A program made the position numbers and the translations under genes. This document shows positions 40,732-49,628 of a stretch of 51,386 nt of DNA, piece by piece. Under the pieces are notes generated by a model. That model had not been told where the DNA came from, did no database searches, and saw nothing but the letters and a program-made list of their open reading frames with translations. Within the stretch, counting starts at the first letter, position 1, and every line of letters begins with the position of its first letter. The DNA comes from Provencibacterium sp. (GTDB taxonomy: Bacteria; Bacillota; Clostridia; Oscillospirales; Ruminococcaceae): contig JAAWDS010000018.1 of the NCBI GenBank assembly GCA_022793895.1, forward strand, positions 1-51,386. The letters run 5' to 3'.

Positions 40732-41424
40732 ATGCCGATCGGTAAAATATTGGTGGCGGACGACGATCAAAATATTGCGGAGCTGCTGCGGCTTTATTTA
40801 GAAAAAGAGGGCTATGCCGTCGCAATCGCGGCGGACGGCGAACGCGCGCTCGAAAAGTTTGCGGAGGAACCGCCTGATATCGTGCTGTTAGATATCATGA
40901 TGCCGAAGCTCGACGGCTGGCAGGTCTGCCGCGAGATCCGCAAGAAATCCAACTGCCCCATCATCATGATTACCGCCAAGGGGGAAACCTTTGACAAGGT
41001 GCTCGGCCTGGAGCTGGGCGCGGATGATTATGTGGTGAAGCCCTTCGACGCCAAGGAGATCGTCGCCCGCATCAAGGCGGTCATGCGCCGGACCGGCAAG
41101 GCCGGCGATGCGCCGGATATTAAAGAGGTTTCCTATGATAAGCTGGTTGTGAACATGACCAAATATGAGCTCAAGGTAGATGGACGGGTAGTGGACACGC
41201 CGCCCAAGGAGCTGGAACTGCTTTACCACCTCGCCTCCAACCCCAACCGGGTCTATACCCGCGACCAACTGCTCGACGAGGTTTGGGGCTTCGAATACTA
41301 TGGGGACAGCCGGACGGTGGACGTTCATGTAAAGCGCCTGCGCGAAAAGCTCGAAGGGGTCAGCGACCAGTGGAGCCTGAAAACCGTCTGGGGCGTGGGC
41401 TATAAATTTGAGGTGAAAGAATAG
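40732..41424 (+). CDS. OmpR/PhoB-family response regulator
   Basis: 230 aa. The receiver domain has the acidic pocket at D10-D12, the phosphorylated D54 in LLDIMMPKLDG and the lysine of VVKPF (K103). A winged-helix DNA-binding domain follows, with KELELLYHLASNPNRVYTR and GDSRTVDVHVKRLREK. The start is ATG 40732 with GAGGAG upstream. It pairs with the kinase four bases downstream, and an HtrA protease gene follows. A wall or envelope stress system (CssRS- or WalRK-like) is therefore plausible, but unproven. Confidence 0.93.
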   Translation: MPIGKILVADDDQNIAELLRLYLEKEGYAVAIAADGERALEKFAEEPPDIVLLDIMMPKLDGWQVCREIRKKSNCPIIMITAKGETFDKVLGLELGADDYVVKPFDAKEIVARIKAVMRRTGKAGDAPDIKEVSYDKLVVNMTKYELKVDGRVVDTPPKELELLYHLASNPNRVYTRDQLLDEVWGFEYYGDSRTVDVHVKRLREKLEGVSDQWSLKTVWGVGYKFEVKE

Positions 41425-41428
41425 GGCG

Positions 41429-42910
41429 ATGCAAAAGAGCCTGTTCACCAAATATTTCTCCATCTGCGCATCGATCATTCTGTTGAGTACTACGGTGCTG
41501 GGCGTCGTGCTGCTGGCGCTAACGGCCAACTATTTTAAAACCGACAAGCTCTCCCTTCTGGAGACCAACGCCGGCCATGCCGCCGCAATTGCGGTTCAGG
41601 ACTATGTAAACAACGGCTACACCGGCCTTATCAACAAGGAGAATGTGATCGACGGGTTCACTCTGCTCTCCAAATCGATCAACGCCGACCTGTTTTTGGT
41701 GGACGTCGAGGGGAAAACCCACGTCTGCACCCACCGTTCCCCCTGCAACCACACCGCCTATCTTGTCCCAAAATCGATTATCCGCAAGGCGGGGGATGAT
41801 GGACGCTACCAGGAGCTGGGCAAGCTGGGAGGCATTTACACCGAGCAGTATTATACCGTCGGCGTGCCGATGAAGGTAGGCGGCCAGGTGGTCGGGGTGG
41901 TGTTCGCCTCCTCCAGCGCGCAATCGCTCACCCACCTGATTGAAGCCACGCTGAAGATGTTCATGCTCAGCGCGCTGGTGGTCATGGCCGTCACCTGCGT
42001 TATCGTCTATTTTGTCACCCGCCGCCTGGTGCGTCCGCTGCGCGAGATGCTCGCCGCTACCCAGTCCTTCGCCAAGGGGGATTTCTCGGTGCGCGTCCCG
42101 GTAGAGCGGTACGACGAGATCGGCAAGCTGGCCATGGCCTTTAACGCAATGGCCACCTCCCTTTCCTCGCAGGAATCGCTGCGCCGGTCCTTTATCGCCA
42201 ACGTTTCGCATGAGCTTAAAACCCCGATGACCACCATCGCCGGGTTTATCGACGGGATTTTGGACGGCACCATCCCCGAAGAGAAGCGGGATCAATATCT
42301 GGGGATCGTTTCCGAGGAGGTCAAGCGCCTTTCGCGGCTGGTGCGTTCGATGCTGGGCATCGCCCGCATTGAAGCCGGGGAGATGAAGCTCGCCCCCTCG
42401 GCGTTTGATATCAACGACATCGTCTGCCGCACCGTCTTTACCTTTGAACGGGCTATCGAGGAAAAGCATCTGGATATCTTGGGGCTGGATGCCGGGAAGA
42501 TCCTAGTGAACGCCGACGCGGATCTCATCCACCAGGTTGTTTATAACCTGATTGAAAACGCCGTTAAATTTGCCAATGAAGGCGGATTTATCCAGGTGAG
42601 CTACCAGCAGGAGGGCGGCATGACCTATGTGGGGATCCGCAATTCCGGCGAAGGGCTCACCAAGGAAGAGATCCCGAAGATTTTCGAGCGCTTTTATAAG
42701 ACCGACCGTTCCCGCAGCCGGGATAAGACCGGCGTCGGTTTGGGCCTGCACATCGTGCGTTCGATTATAAATCTGCACGGCGGTGAGATAATAGTGAAGA
42801 GCGCGGAAGGCGAATATTGCGAGTTCCGCTTCTCGCTGCCCTCCGTCCCCAAAAGCGCGCAGAGCCTTTTCCGCAAAACCGAAAAGCTGAAGCCGCCGCT
42901 GAAGGATTAA
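41429..42910 (+). CDS. Membrane sensor histidine kinase
   Basis: 493 aa. Two membrane segments (about 10-35 and 170-195) enclose an extracytoplasmic sensor domain. A HAMP domain (RRLVRPLREMLAATQSFAKG and following) leads to the dimerisation helix with H261 in NVSHELKTPMTT and the ATPase domain with NLIENAVKFA and GVGLGLHIVRSII. It phosphorylates the regulator encoded just upstream. The sensor part holds a cysteine pair (CTHRSPC), which could sense redox state or metal. Input unknown. Confidence 0.93.
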   Translation: MQKSLFTKYFSICASIILLSTTVLGVVLLALTANYFKTDKLSLLETNAGHAAAIAVQDYVNNGYTGLINKENVIDGFTLLSKSINADLFLVDVEGKTHVCTHRSPCNHTAYLVPKSIIRKAGDDGRYQELGKLGGIYTEQYYTVGVPMKVGGQVVGVVFASSSAQSLTHLIEATLKMFMLSALVVMAVTCVIVYFVTRRLVRPLREMLAATQSFAKGDFSVRVPVERYDEIGKLAMAFNAMATSLSSQESLRRSFIANVSHELKTPMTTIAGFIDGILDGTIPEEKRDQYLGIVSEEVKRLSRLVRSMLGIARIEAGEMKLAPSAFDINDIVCRTVFTFERAIEEKHLDILGLDAGKILVNADADLIHQVVYNLIENAVKFANEGGFIQVSYQQEGGMTYVGIRNSGEGLTKEEIPKIFERFYKTDRSRSRDKTGVGLGLHIVRSIINLHGGEIIVKSAEGEYCEFRFSLPSVPKSAQSLFRKTEKLKPPLKD

Positions 42911-42987
42911 GCGGCGCGGGCTCCCCGCCCCATCCCCTCTGTTTTGATTCAGGTATCCATAAAGCCCCAGAAAGGAATGGTTTATCC

Positions 42988-44526
42988 ATGAACGATTACC
43001 AGGACAACCCAGGCGGATCTTACCAGCCCTATCACGAAAACCGGGAAGGAAACAGCGAGAACCGGCGGCCGGACAGTTACGCGCCGGGCGGAGGCTACCG
43101 GCCCGCTCAAAATCCTTATGGCGGCGGGGAGGACTACCGCTCCAATCCGGGCGCTCGTTCCAGGGCCCCTGAAGAGCCTTACCGCTATGATTTTTCCGAG
43201 TATCAGACGGGCGGCGCCAAGCCCTCCCGGAAAGGGAAAAAGGGGCTGGTGGTTTTCTTCTCGATCGTCGCCGTGGTGCTGACCCTTTCGCTCGTGACCT
43301 TCGCCGGTTACGGCGCTTATGTTCTGATGGGCGGGGACCAGTTTGTCGGCGTACAGGGAGGCGAAGCGGCCAACCAGCCGGAAACGCCGCTGCCGGATGC
43401 GCCGCAGCTCAACATCGCCTCCACCCCGCAGGGGGTTGCCAGCCAATTGGACGACGGGCTCTCCAACGAGGATATCGCTGAAAAGGTCTCCCCCTCGGTG
43501 GTGCGCATCACCAATTTCAGCGCTGAAAGCGCCTATGGCATCGTCGGCGAGGGATCGGGCATTATTATGTCAAAGGACGGCTACATCGTCACCAACGCGC
43601 ATGTGATCGAGGGCCACACCGGCTTGCAGGTCACGCTGCCCAATGATGAGAGCTATAACGCCACCCAGGTGGGGATCGACGTGCAGACCGATCTGGCGGT
43701 CATTAAGCTCCAGTCCGAGCCGATGCCCGACCTGCCGGTCGCCGAATTTGGCGACAGCAGCATGCTGCGCGTCGGCGAGCGGGTTATCGCCATCGGCAAC
43801 GCGGGCGGTTCGGAATTTTCCGGCTCGGTGACAAGCGGCATCATTTCGGCGCTCGACCGGCAGATCAACACCGAGTCGGCGCGGCTGCGCGTCATCCAGA
43901 CCGATGCGGCTATTAACCCCGGCAACTCCGGCGGCGCGCTGGTCAACCGCTATGGGCAGGTTGTCGGCATCAACTCGGCCAAGTTCGTTAAGGAGGGCTA
44001 TGAGGGCTTAGGCTTCGCCATTCCCATCAACAACGCCAAGCCCATTATCGACGATCTGCTCCAAAACGGCCGCGTCACCGGCCGGCCGCGCCTTGGAATC
44101 CAGGGCTATGACGTCACCAACGTTATCGCGCAGTTCATGGGCCTGCCCTCCAACATCTCCGGAATCATGGTGACAGCGGTGGACCCGGACTGCAACATTG
44201 CCCGGCAGGGGGTGGTTCCCGGCGACGTGCTGACCTCGATGAACGGCGAACCGATCGAATCCTTCAACACGCTGAAGAACGATCTTATCGAGTACAAGCC
44301 GGGCGATACCGTGACCTTCGAGGTCTACCGGATGGCCAGCCAGCGCGGTCAGAAGGGCAAGCTCTTCACCGTCAGCGTGACGCTCGACGAGGACAGCGGC
44401 ACGACCAACTTCCCCCAGACCGAAGAAGAACAGGGCGGGAACGGATACGGCGATTCCTACGGCGGGGACGACTATAACGGCGGTTACGGCTCCTACCCGA
44501 ATTATCCCTTCTTCCCCTTCTACTAA
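42988..44526 (+). CDS. htrA: HtrA/DegP-like membrane serine protease with tyrosine/glycine-rich ends
   Basis: 512 aa. An unusual cytosolic N-terminal part (about 1-80) is rich in Asn, Tyr, Gly and Pro, followed by one membrane span (about 84-112). The trypsin-like domain has catalytic H205 (TNAHV), D235 (TDLAV) and S314 (PGNSGG), and a PDZ domain follows (GVVPGDVLTSMNGEPI). The C-terminal tail is again Gly/Tyr-rich (GNGYGDSYGGDDYNGGYGSY). It degrades misfolded proteins outside the membrane. Its place behind the two-component genes suggests control by that system. Confidence 0.94.
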   Translation: MNDYQDNPGGSYQPYHENREGNSENRRPDSYAPGGGYRPAQNPYGGGEDYRSNPGARSRAPEEPYRYDFSEYQTGGAKPSRKGKKGLVVFFSIVAVVLTLSLVTFAGYGAYVLMGGDQFVGVQGGEAANQPETPLPDAPQLNIASTPQGVASQLDDGLSNEDIAEKVSPSVVRITNFSAESAYGIVGEGSGIIMSKDGYIVTNAHVIEGHTGLQVTLPNDESYNATQVGIDVQTDLAVIKLQSEPMPDLPVAEFGDSSMLRVGERVIAIGNAGGSEFSGSVTSGIISALDRQINTESARLRVIQTDAAINPGNSGGALVNRYGQVVGINSAKFVKEGYEGLGFAIPINNAKPIIDDLLQNGRVTGRPRLGIQGYDVTNVIAQFMGLPSNISGIMVTAVDPDCNIARQGVVPGDVLTSMNGEPIESFNTLKNDLIEYKPGDTVTFEVYRMASQRGQKGKLFTVSVTLDEDSGTTNFPQTEEEQGGNGYGDSYGGDDYNGGYGSYPNYPFFPFY

Positions 44527-44562
44527 GATCGGCGGCGGCCCTGGACGGCCCGCCTTTTCCAG

Positions 44563-44611
44563 AGGGTTTCCTGCAAAAGCCGCGGCTTTTTGCAGGAAAC
44601 CTCAATTTTTT
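44563..44611 (+). terminator. Rho-independent terminator after htrA
   Basis: GGTTTCCTGCAAAA pairs with TTTTGCAGGAAACC, followed by TCAA and six T. Confidence 0.92.
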
Positions 44612-44633
44612 AGTGTAAAACCCTACTCTCCGG

Positions 44634-44662
44634 TTGCAGCCGGGGAAATTTTCCATTATACT
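44634..44662 (+). promoter_or_regulatory. Promoter of the dipeptidase gene
   Basis: TTGCAG (44634-44639), a 17-nt spacer and TATACT (44657-44662). The leader is about 88 bases. Confidence 0.7.
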
Positions 44663-44756
44663 GTGAACGGTATCTGGAAGGCGCGCATATGCCGCGCGCC
44701 CTACCCCACAAAACAGAAAAAGGGCGCAGGCCCTATCATTTCGGGAGGGATTACCC

Positions 44757-46157
44757 ATGGAAAAAGAATGGAACGATCGGATCGAACAGTATTTCAGCGA
44801 CCACCGGCAGGAAATCATCGACACCCTCTTCGCCCTTGCGCGCATCCCCAGCGTGCAGGGAGCGCCGGTCGAGGGCAAGCCCTATGGCCAAGCCGTCGCC
44901 GACGTTTTGGATAAGGCGCTCGCGCTCTGCGAGGAGCAGGGGCTTGAGACCGAAAACATCGGCTATTACTGCGGGAGCGCCCGCTATGGCAGCGCCGAAA
45001 AGGAGCTCGGCTTTATCGCCCACCTGGATGTAGTCCCCGCCGGAGACGGTTGGAGCGGCAAGCCGTTCGAGCCGTTCCTGCGCGACGGCTATGCCATTGG
45101 CCGCGGCGTGCGCGACAACAAAAACGGGGCGGTCTGCGGCCTCTTCGCCATTCGCTGCATCAAGGAGCTGGGGATTCCCATGCGCCATGCACTGCGGCTG
45201 ATCTTCGGCTGCGCCGAGGAAACCGGGATGGACGACCTGCCCCACTACCTGGAAAAGCACGCCGCCCCCTCCTTTTCCATCGTACCGGACACCTCCTTCC
45301 CCGTCTGCCATGGCGAAAAGGGGATCTACACCGCCGACCTGCTGCTCCCCATTGGCCCGGAGGTATTAGGCTTTGAGGGCGGCATCGCCTCCAACGTCGT
45401 TCCGGATAAAGCGGAGATATGCCTGCGCACATCCGCCCCGGCCGCCGGTTCCCCCGCCGCGGGCGAGCATGTCCGCCTGGAAGCCGGTGACGGTACTTTG
45501 CGCCTTCTGGCAAACGGCATTACGGCGCACGCCTCCCAACCTCAACATTCGATCAGCGCCATCTATGAGCTAGCTTCCGCCCTCTGCCGCGCGCCGGAGC
45601 TTTGCAGCGAAAAAACGCTGAAATCCATGACCTTTTTGCGCGACATGCTCTCCGACTGCTACGGCGAGCGCCTGGGCATTGCCGCCAGTGACGAGCCGAG
45701 CGGAAAGCTGACCTGCATTTGCGGCCTCGTCCGGCTGGAGGAGGGCGCCGTCCGCATGAACCTGAACATCCGCTATCCCGTCACCTACAGCGGCGAGAAG
45801 ATCACCGAGGGGCTGCGCCGCACCGCGCAGGAAAACGGCATGGAGCTCGCCAACATCCACGACGACCATCCGAACTTCCTGCCGGGCGATCTGCCCGCCG
45901 TCCAGCGGCTGACCCGCATTTACAACGAGGCCACCGGCAGAAGCCTCCCGCCCTATGTCATGGGCGGCGGCACCTATGCGCGCCACCTGCCCAACGCCGT
46001 CGCCTTCGGGCCGGATGATCCGGAGGAGGCGGTTCCCTGCCCGCCCGGACACGGAAGCGCCCATGAGCCGGATGAATGCCAATCCATCCGCGGCCTCCTG
46101 GAGGCGGCTAAAATCTATGTGCGCGCCCTCATCGAGCTGGACGCTGTGATCGACTAA
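44757..46157 (+). CDS. pepV: PepV-like M20 dipeptidase
   Basis: 466 aa. M20 metallopeptidase motifs are visible: the metal histidine in LGFIAHLDVVPAGDGW, the bridging aspartate in GRGVRDNKNG, the catalytic and metal glutamates in FGCAEETGMDD, and the C-terminal histidine in PPGHGSAHEPDE. The lid domain between them contains NGITAHASQPQ. PepV enzymes split dipeptides and some tripeptides in the cytosol. GGAGGG lies upstream of ATG 44757. Monocistronic. Confidence 0.92.
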   Translation: MEKEWNDRIEQYFSDHRQEIIDTLFALARIPSVQGAPVEGKPYGQAVADVLDKALALCEEQGLETENIGYYCGSARYGSAEKELGFIAHLDVVPAGDGWSGKPFEPFLRDGYAIGRGVRDNKNGAVCGLFAIRCIKELGIPMRHALRLIFGCAEETGMDDLPHYLEKHAAPSFSIVPDTSFPVCHGEKGIYTADLLLPIGPEVLGFEGGIASNVVPDKAEICLRTSAPAAGSPAAGEHVRLEAGDGTLRLLANGITAHASQPQHSISAIYELASALCRAPELCSEKTLKSMTFLRDMLSDCYGERLGIAASDEPSGKLTCICGLVRLEEGAVRMNLNIRYPVTYSGEKITEGLRRTAQENGMELANIHDDHPNFLPGDLPAVQRLTRIYNEATGRSLPPYVMGGGTYARHLPNAVAFGPDDPEEAVPCPPGHGSAHEPDECQSIRGLLEAAKIYVRALIELDAVID

Positions 46158-46181
46158 TTATCCCCCATACCGCTCTAAAAG

Positions 46182-46225
46182 ACTACTCCGATCGTCTTGA
46201 CAAGAACTGACGATCGGAGTAGTAT
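46182..46225 (+). promoter_or_regulatory. Promoter of blaI-blaR1-like genes embedded in a 15-bp inverted repeat
   Basis: ACTACTCCGATCGTC (46182-46196) is repeated inverted as GACGATCGGAGTAGT (46209-46223). TTGACA (46197-46202) lies in the loop, and TAGTAT (46220-46225) lies at a 17-nt spacing. The repeat could be an operator or, as RNA with the T-run after it, the terminator of pepV. Confidence 0.6.
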
Positions 46226-46325
46226 ACTTTTATGAACAACCTCATTGTTGTTGCTGGAGCGACAGAAAGCGGCCGTTCATCCTCTATACAAGGAAAAATA
46301 GCCGCTGGGAGGACGATTGGGAGAG

Positions 46326-46349
46326 TTGTTAAATGTATAGATTTGTCAA
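46326..46349 (+). promoter_or_regulatory. Imperfect AT-rich dyad, possible BlaI-type operator
   Basis: A 24-bp dyad with arms TTGTTAAATGTA and TAGATTTGTCAA (18 of 24 positions symmetric) lies in the leader before blaI. AT-rich dyads of this size are typical of BlaI/MecI binding sites; the sequence itself is not the classical operator. Confidence 0.35.
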
Positions 46350-46399
46350 CGGCCTTGGAGGCCGGCAGACCTGGACAGGCGCGAAGGGAGGGGTGGACG

Positions 46400-46789
46400 G
46401 TGGCAGTCAAGCTCTTTGATTCCGAGCTCAAGGTCATGGAGGCGCTCTGGCACGAGGGGGAGCTTTCCGCCGGGCAGCTGGCCAAGCGGCTGCACGAGGA
46501 AACCGGCTGGAACCGCAACACGACCTATACGGTGGTAAAAAAGTGTATCGAGAAAGGAGCGGTCCGGCGCAGCGAGCCGGGCTTTGTGTGTACGCCGCTC
46601 ATCACCCGCTCCGAGGTGCAGCGCCAACAGACGGACGAGCTGATCGACCGGATGTTTGACGGTTCGGCCGAGCTGTTCCTATCCTCCTTCTTAGGAGGGA
46701 AAGCCCTGAGCGCCGGAGAGCTTCAGCGGCTGCGCGCGCTGGTGGATGAGCTGGGTAAGGACGAAAAGGGGGAAAGCACCGGTGGCTAA
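46400..46789 (+). CDS. BlaI/MecI/CopY-family transcription repressor
   Basis: 129 aa from GTG 46400, behind GGAGGGG; a longer reading from 46232 begins at the predicted transcript start without a ribosome site. The winged-helix signature is FDSELKVMEALWHEGELSAG, followed by NRNTTYTVVKKCIEKGAV. The C-terminal dimer part has LSSFLGGKALSAGELQRLRAL. Such repressors are cleaved or released through a partner M56 protease, here encoded by the overlapping next gene. The signal may be a wall antibiotic or metal; not known. Confidence 0.92.
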   Translation: MAVKLFDSELKVMEALWHEGELSAGQLAKRLHEETGWNRNTTYTVVKKCIEKGAVRRSEPGFVCTPLITRSEVQRQQTDELIDRMFDGSAELFLSSFLGGKALSAGELQRLRALVDELGKDEKGESTGG

Positions 46790-48029
46790 CTGGATGACGT
46801 TTTTATTACAAGCCAGCTTTTTCGGCGGGCTATTAGTGCTGGCCCTTCTGACGCTGCGCCGTACCCGTTGGGGATCCGGCATAGCGGCAGGCTGCGCCCT
46901 CGCGGCATGGGTGCGCTTCCTTCTTCCGCTGCCTATCTGGAGTCCGCTAAGCCTGCACAGGCTGTGGCTGGCCCTCTCCGCCAGCGCTAGTGTCACCACC
47001 CGGATCACCCGTCCGTTTTCCGGTGATCCGGTCGTTTCCGTCACCGTCTCCCCCCATCTTCCGGTTCCTCTCTGGCCGGCGCTGTTTCTCCTCTGGGCGG
47101 CGGGGGCGCTGGCGGCAGCGCTGGCCTTGGCGCGGCTGCTGTTCCGGCAGCGCCGCATGTTGCGGGTGTGCATCCCGCTGGAGGAAGGTTCCCCGGCTGC
47201 GCGGACCGTCCGGGATGCAGCCGCCGGGATGCGCCGGAACATTCGGGTCTACCGCTGCGAAACGGTCCTGGCCCCGGTGACGGACGGCATCCTCCGCCCG
47301 CGCATTGTGATCCCCTGCGCAGCCGGGGATGAGAAGGCGCTCCAGCTCGCTCTTGCGCACGAGATAGAGCATATCCGCGCCTGGCACGGGCTCATCAAGC
47401 TGCTGATGCTGCTGGCCTGCTGCCTGCACTGGTTCAACCCTCTCTGCTGGCGGCTGAAAACGCTGTTGAGCGAGGAGCTGGAGCTCGCCTGCGATCGCCG
47501 CGCCCTGACCCGCCTGGGAGAGAAGGCCCGCGGGGCTTATGCCCAAGCGCTGCTCTATTTCTATGGCCGCGGCGTCCGTCCCGCCTTCGGCAGCAGCTTC
47601 GGCGGCGGAGCGGCGGAGGAACGGATCCGGCGTATCCTGCTCTACCGCCCGGCCCGCCGCCGCACGGCCTGGCTTTCCGGCGGCTTGGCGCTTCTGATGT
47701 TTGGAACGCTGGCAGCGCTTCCCACCCCCGCGGTTGTCAGCGTCTCCTTCCGCTCCTCCGATTGGACGGACGGCGGCGCAGCCTCCTCCAGCTATTCACC
47801 GGTCTATGAATCCCTTACCGTTGTCACCGCAGCCGAGGACTCGCTTTTGGGAGAACGCGCCGATACTTACACAGCCTATCTGGTGGAAGAGGAGGCGGAC
47901 CGCGCCCAGTCCGGAGCCCGGCGGTCTTTCCTCCTCCAGCTTCTCCCGGTTCTGGGAGGTACTGGATCGGCGTCGGAGGATATCCTCGCCGGTTCGGGGG
48001 ACTCTATAGCCATGGAGGCGGAGCGTTGA
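46782..48029 (+). CDS. BlaR1/MecR1-like M56 membrane metalloprotease
   Basis: 415 aa from GTG 46782, overlapping blaI by eight bases. Several membrane helices precede the zinc motif HEIEH (193-197), followed by the M56 context CLHWFNPLCWRLKTLL and ELACDRRAL. Classical BlaR1 carries a penicillin-binding sensor domain at the C-terminus. Here a last membrane helix (near 300) is followed only by about 100 Ser/Ala-rich residues without SxxK-type motifs. The protease half and repressor partner are clear; the trigger must differ from beta-lactam acylation. Confidence 0.88.
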   Translation: MANWMTFLLQASFFGGLLVLALLTLRRTRWGSGIAAGCALAAWVRFLLPLPIWSPLSLHRLWLALSASASVTTRITRPFSGDPVVSVTVSPHLPVPLWPALFLLWAAGALAAALALARLLFRQRRMLRVCIPLEEGSPAARTVRDAAAGMRRNIRVYRCETVLAPVTDGILRPRIVIPCAAGDEKALQLALAHEIEHIRAWHGLIKLLMLLACCLHWFNPLCWRLKTLLSEELELACDRRALTRLGEKARGAYAQALLYFYGRGVRPAFGSSFGGGAAEERIRRILLYRPARRRTAWLSGGLALLMFGTLAALPTPAVVSVSFRSSDWTDGGAASSSYSPVYESLTVVTAAEDSLLGERADTYTAYLVEEEADRAQSGARRSFLLQLLPVLGGTGSASEDILAGSGDSIAMEAER

Positions 48030-48077
48030 GCCTGCCCAAGCTGAAAAAATCTTTTTTCCTGATGGGGAAAACCCCTC

Positions 48078-48106
48078 TTGCAAAGCGCTGCGCTTCCTGC
48101 TATATT
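48078..48106 (+). promoter_or_regulatory. Promoter of the DUF1858 gene
   Basis: TTGCAA (48078-48083), a 17-nt spacer and TATATT (48101-48106), about 40 bases before the start codon. Confidence 0.7.
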
Positions 48107-48146
48107 GTGTAAGGATTCCAATCTAAAATCAGGAGGATGTTGAAGA

Positions 48147-48341
48147 ATGGCTGTTACCAAAAACGATATCATCGGCGATGTGCTCGACCGCTACCCGCAG
48201 ACGGCGGAATGCTTTTTAGCTATCGGCATGCACTGCCTGGGCTGCCCCTCGGCGCGCGGCGAATCGATCGAGCAGGCCTGCATGGTGCATGGCGAGGACT
48301 GCGACGCGCTGGTTGCAAAAATCAACGGGATCATCGGGTAA
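48147..48341 (+). CDS. DUF1858 domain protein
   Basis: 64 aa. The whole protein is one DUF1858 domain: VTKNDIIGDVLDRYPQTAEC at the start, then MHCLGCPSARGESIEQAC, in which the CLGC pair is the family mark. It is related to the hydrid-cluster-protein-associated disulfide domain and is thought to handle redox or sulfur chemistry. AGGAGG lies upstream of ATG 48147. It is followed by a transporter gene after 40 bases. Confidence 0.9.
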   Translation: MAVTKNDIIGDVLDRYPQTAECFLAIGMHCLGCPSARGESIEQACMVHGEDCDALVAKINGIIG

Positions 48342-48381
48342 GCGCCGGACAAAATTCAATATGTGTGGACGGGGATAGGAT

Positions 48382-49626
48382 ATGAGACGTTATTTGCGGC
48401 GTATGCGCGACCATATCTATACTTCGGCCGGTCTTTACCGGCTGGCCGAAGGCTTTTCCACCTTCGCGGTGGTGCATGTGGCCTTTCTCATCTTCACGAG
48501 CTTGCAGGGCGTGTTTATCAACACGCTCTTTATCCGTCTGACCGGGGACTCCAACTTGGTGATGTATTACAACATCATCACCAACTGCTTTTCCGGACCT
48601 ACCATGCTGCTCTCCTCCTTTTTGGCGCGGCGCACCTCCCCTACCCATTCCCTCCGGCTCGGCATTTTGTTCCATATCTGCATGTACATAACCTTTTTTG
48701 CGAGCTTAAACCACTTAGGGACCGCCATGCCGCTGATCGCTGCGCTGGCGGGCTTGGGGAACGGCTGCTACTGGTTTTCCTATTCCTACATCATCAATGT
48801 CTATTCGACCGACGAAAGCCGGGATCTGGCTATCTCGCTTATCGGCGTGCTGGCGGGCGCCGTTTCGCTGACGGTGCCCGCACTCTCCGGCTTGGTCATT
48901 GCACAGTTTGAGGGGATCGCCGGCTATGCGGTGATGTTCGGCTTCTCGCTGTGCATGGCGGTCGTCACCATTCTGATTTCCGCCAAGCTCTCTCCGGTCG
49001 CCCCGGCCGACCGGCATTCCCACCTGCGCGAGCTGCTCCAGGTCATCCGGGGGAACCGGCTGTATGCGCTGAGCTTCACCGGGGAATTTTTCAAGTGCGT
49101 CCGGGAGGGCGTTTGCGCCTTCCTGTTCAACATCCTGCTCTTTGAAGCCGTTACCAACGAGGCTATTGTCGGCGTGAATACGCTGCTGAGCGGCGTCGTC
49201 TCGATCCTCGGCGCGTTTGTTTACGGCAAGATCGTCAGCAGCAAAAACCGCATCCTCTCGATGGGGGTCTCCTGCACCCTCCTATTGGGCTGCGCGCTGC
49301 TCCTCTTCGTCCAGCTCAGCCCGCTGACCATCATCCTCTACAGCACCCTCAACGCCGCTCTCGGCGTTTTTCTGATGAACCCGGCCTTCACCATTAGCTA
49401 TCAGCTCGTGCTCGGCTCGGAGAGATCCCGCGGGGCGATGGAGGAGTTCATCGGCCTACGGGAATGCTGCATCGTTTTCGGACGGGTCTGCGGCATCCTG
49501 TTCACCCTCTGCATGCCTAAAACGACCTTCGGCTATGTCGCCACCATTGTGCTGCTCACGGCGGCGCAATACATCATGGTGCTGGTCTTTCGCTATGTGC
49601 AGCGGCACTACCAGAAGGAGGCTTAA
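48382..49626 (+). CDS. MFS-like multi-span transporter
   Basis: 414 aa with about eleven to twelve hydrophobic segments. There is no clear MFS signature motif, but the two-halves layout, the cytosolic loop near residue 210 (SPVAPADRHSHLRELLQVIRG) and the arginine-rich start fit a major-facilitator fold of the YbfB/YqgE kind seen in Firmicutes. Substrate unknown. GGGGATAGG lies upstream of the ATG. The next gene starts two bases after its stop. Confidence 0.75.
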   Translation: MRRYLRRMRDHIYTSAGLYRLAEGFSTFAVVHVAFLIFTSLQGVFINTLFIRLTGDSNLVMYYNIITNCFSGPTMLLSSFLARRTSPTHSLRLGILFHICMYITFFASLNHLGTAMPLIAALAGLGNGCYWFSYSYIINVYSTDESRDLAISLIGVLAGAVSLTVPALSGLVIAQFEGIAGYAVMFGFSLCMAVVTILISAKLSPVAPADRHSHLRELLQVIRGNRLYALSFTGEFFKCVREGVCAFLFNILLFEAVTNEAIVGVNTLLSGVVSILGAFVYGKIVSSKNRILSMGVSCTLLLGCALLLFVQLSPLTIILYSTLNAALGVFLMNPAFTISYQLVLGSERSRGAMEEFIGLRECCIVFGRVCGILFTLCMPKTTFGYVATIVLLTAAQYIMVLVFRYVQRHYQKEA

Positions 49627-49628
49627 AC

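Noticed and set aside
46232-46399. A 56-codon N-terminal extension of the BlaI-like repressor
   Set aside because: Its ATG falls at the predicted transcription start without a ribosome site. The family begins at the GTG 46400 region, which has GGAGGGG.
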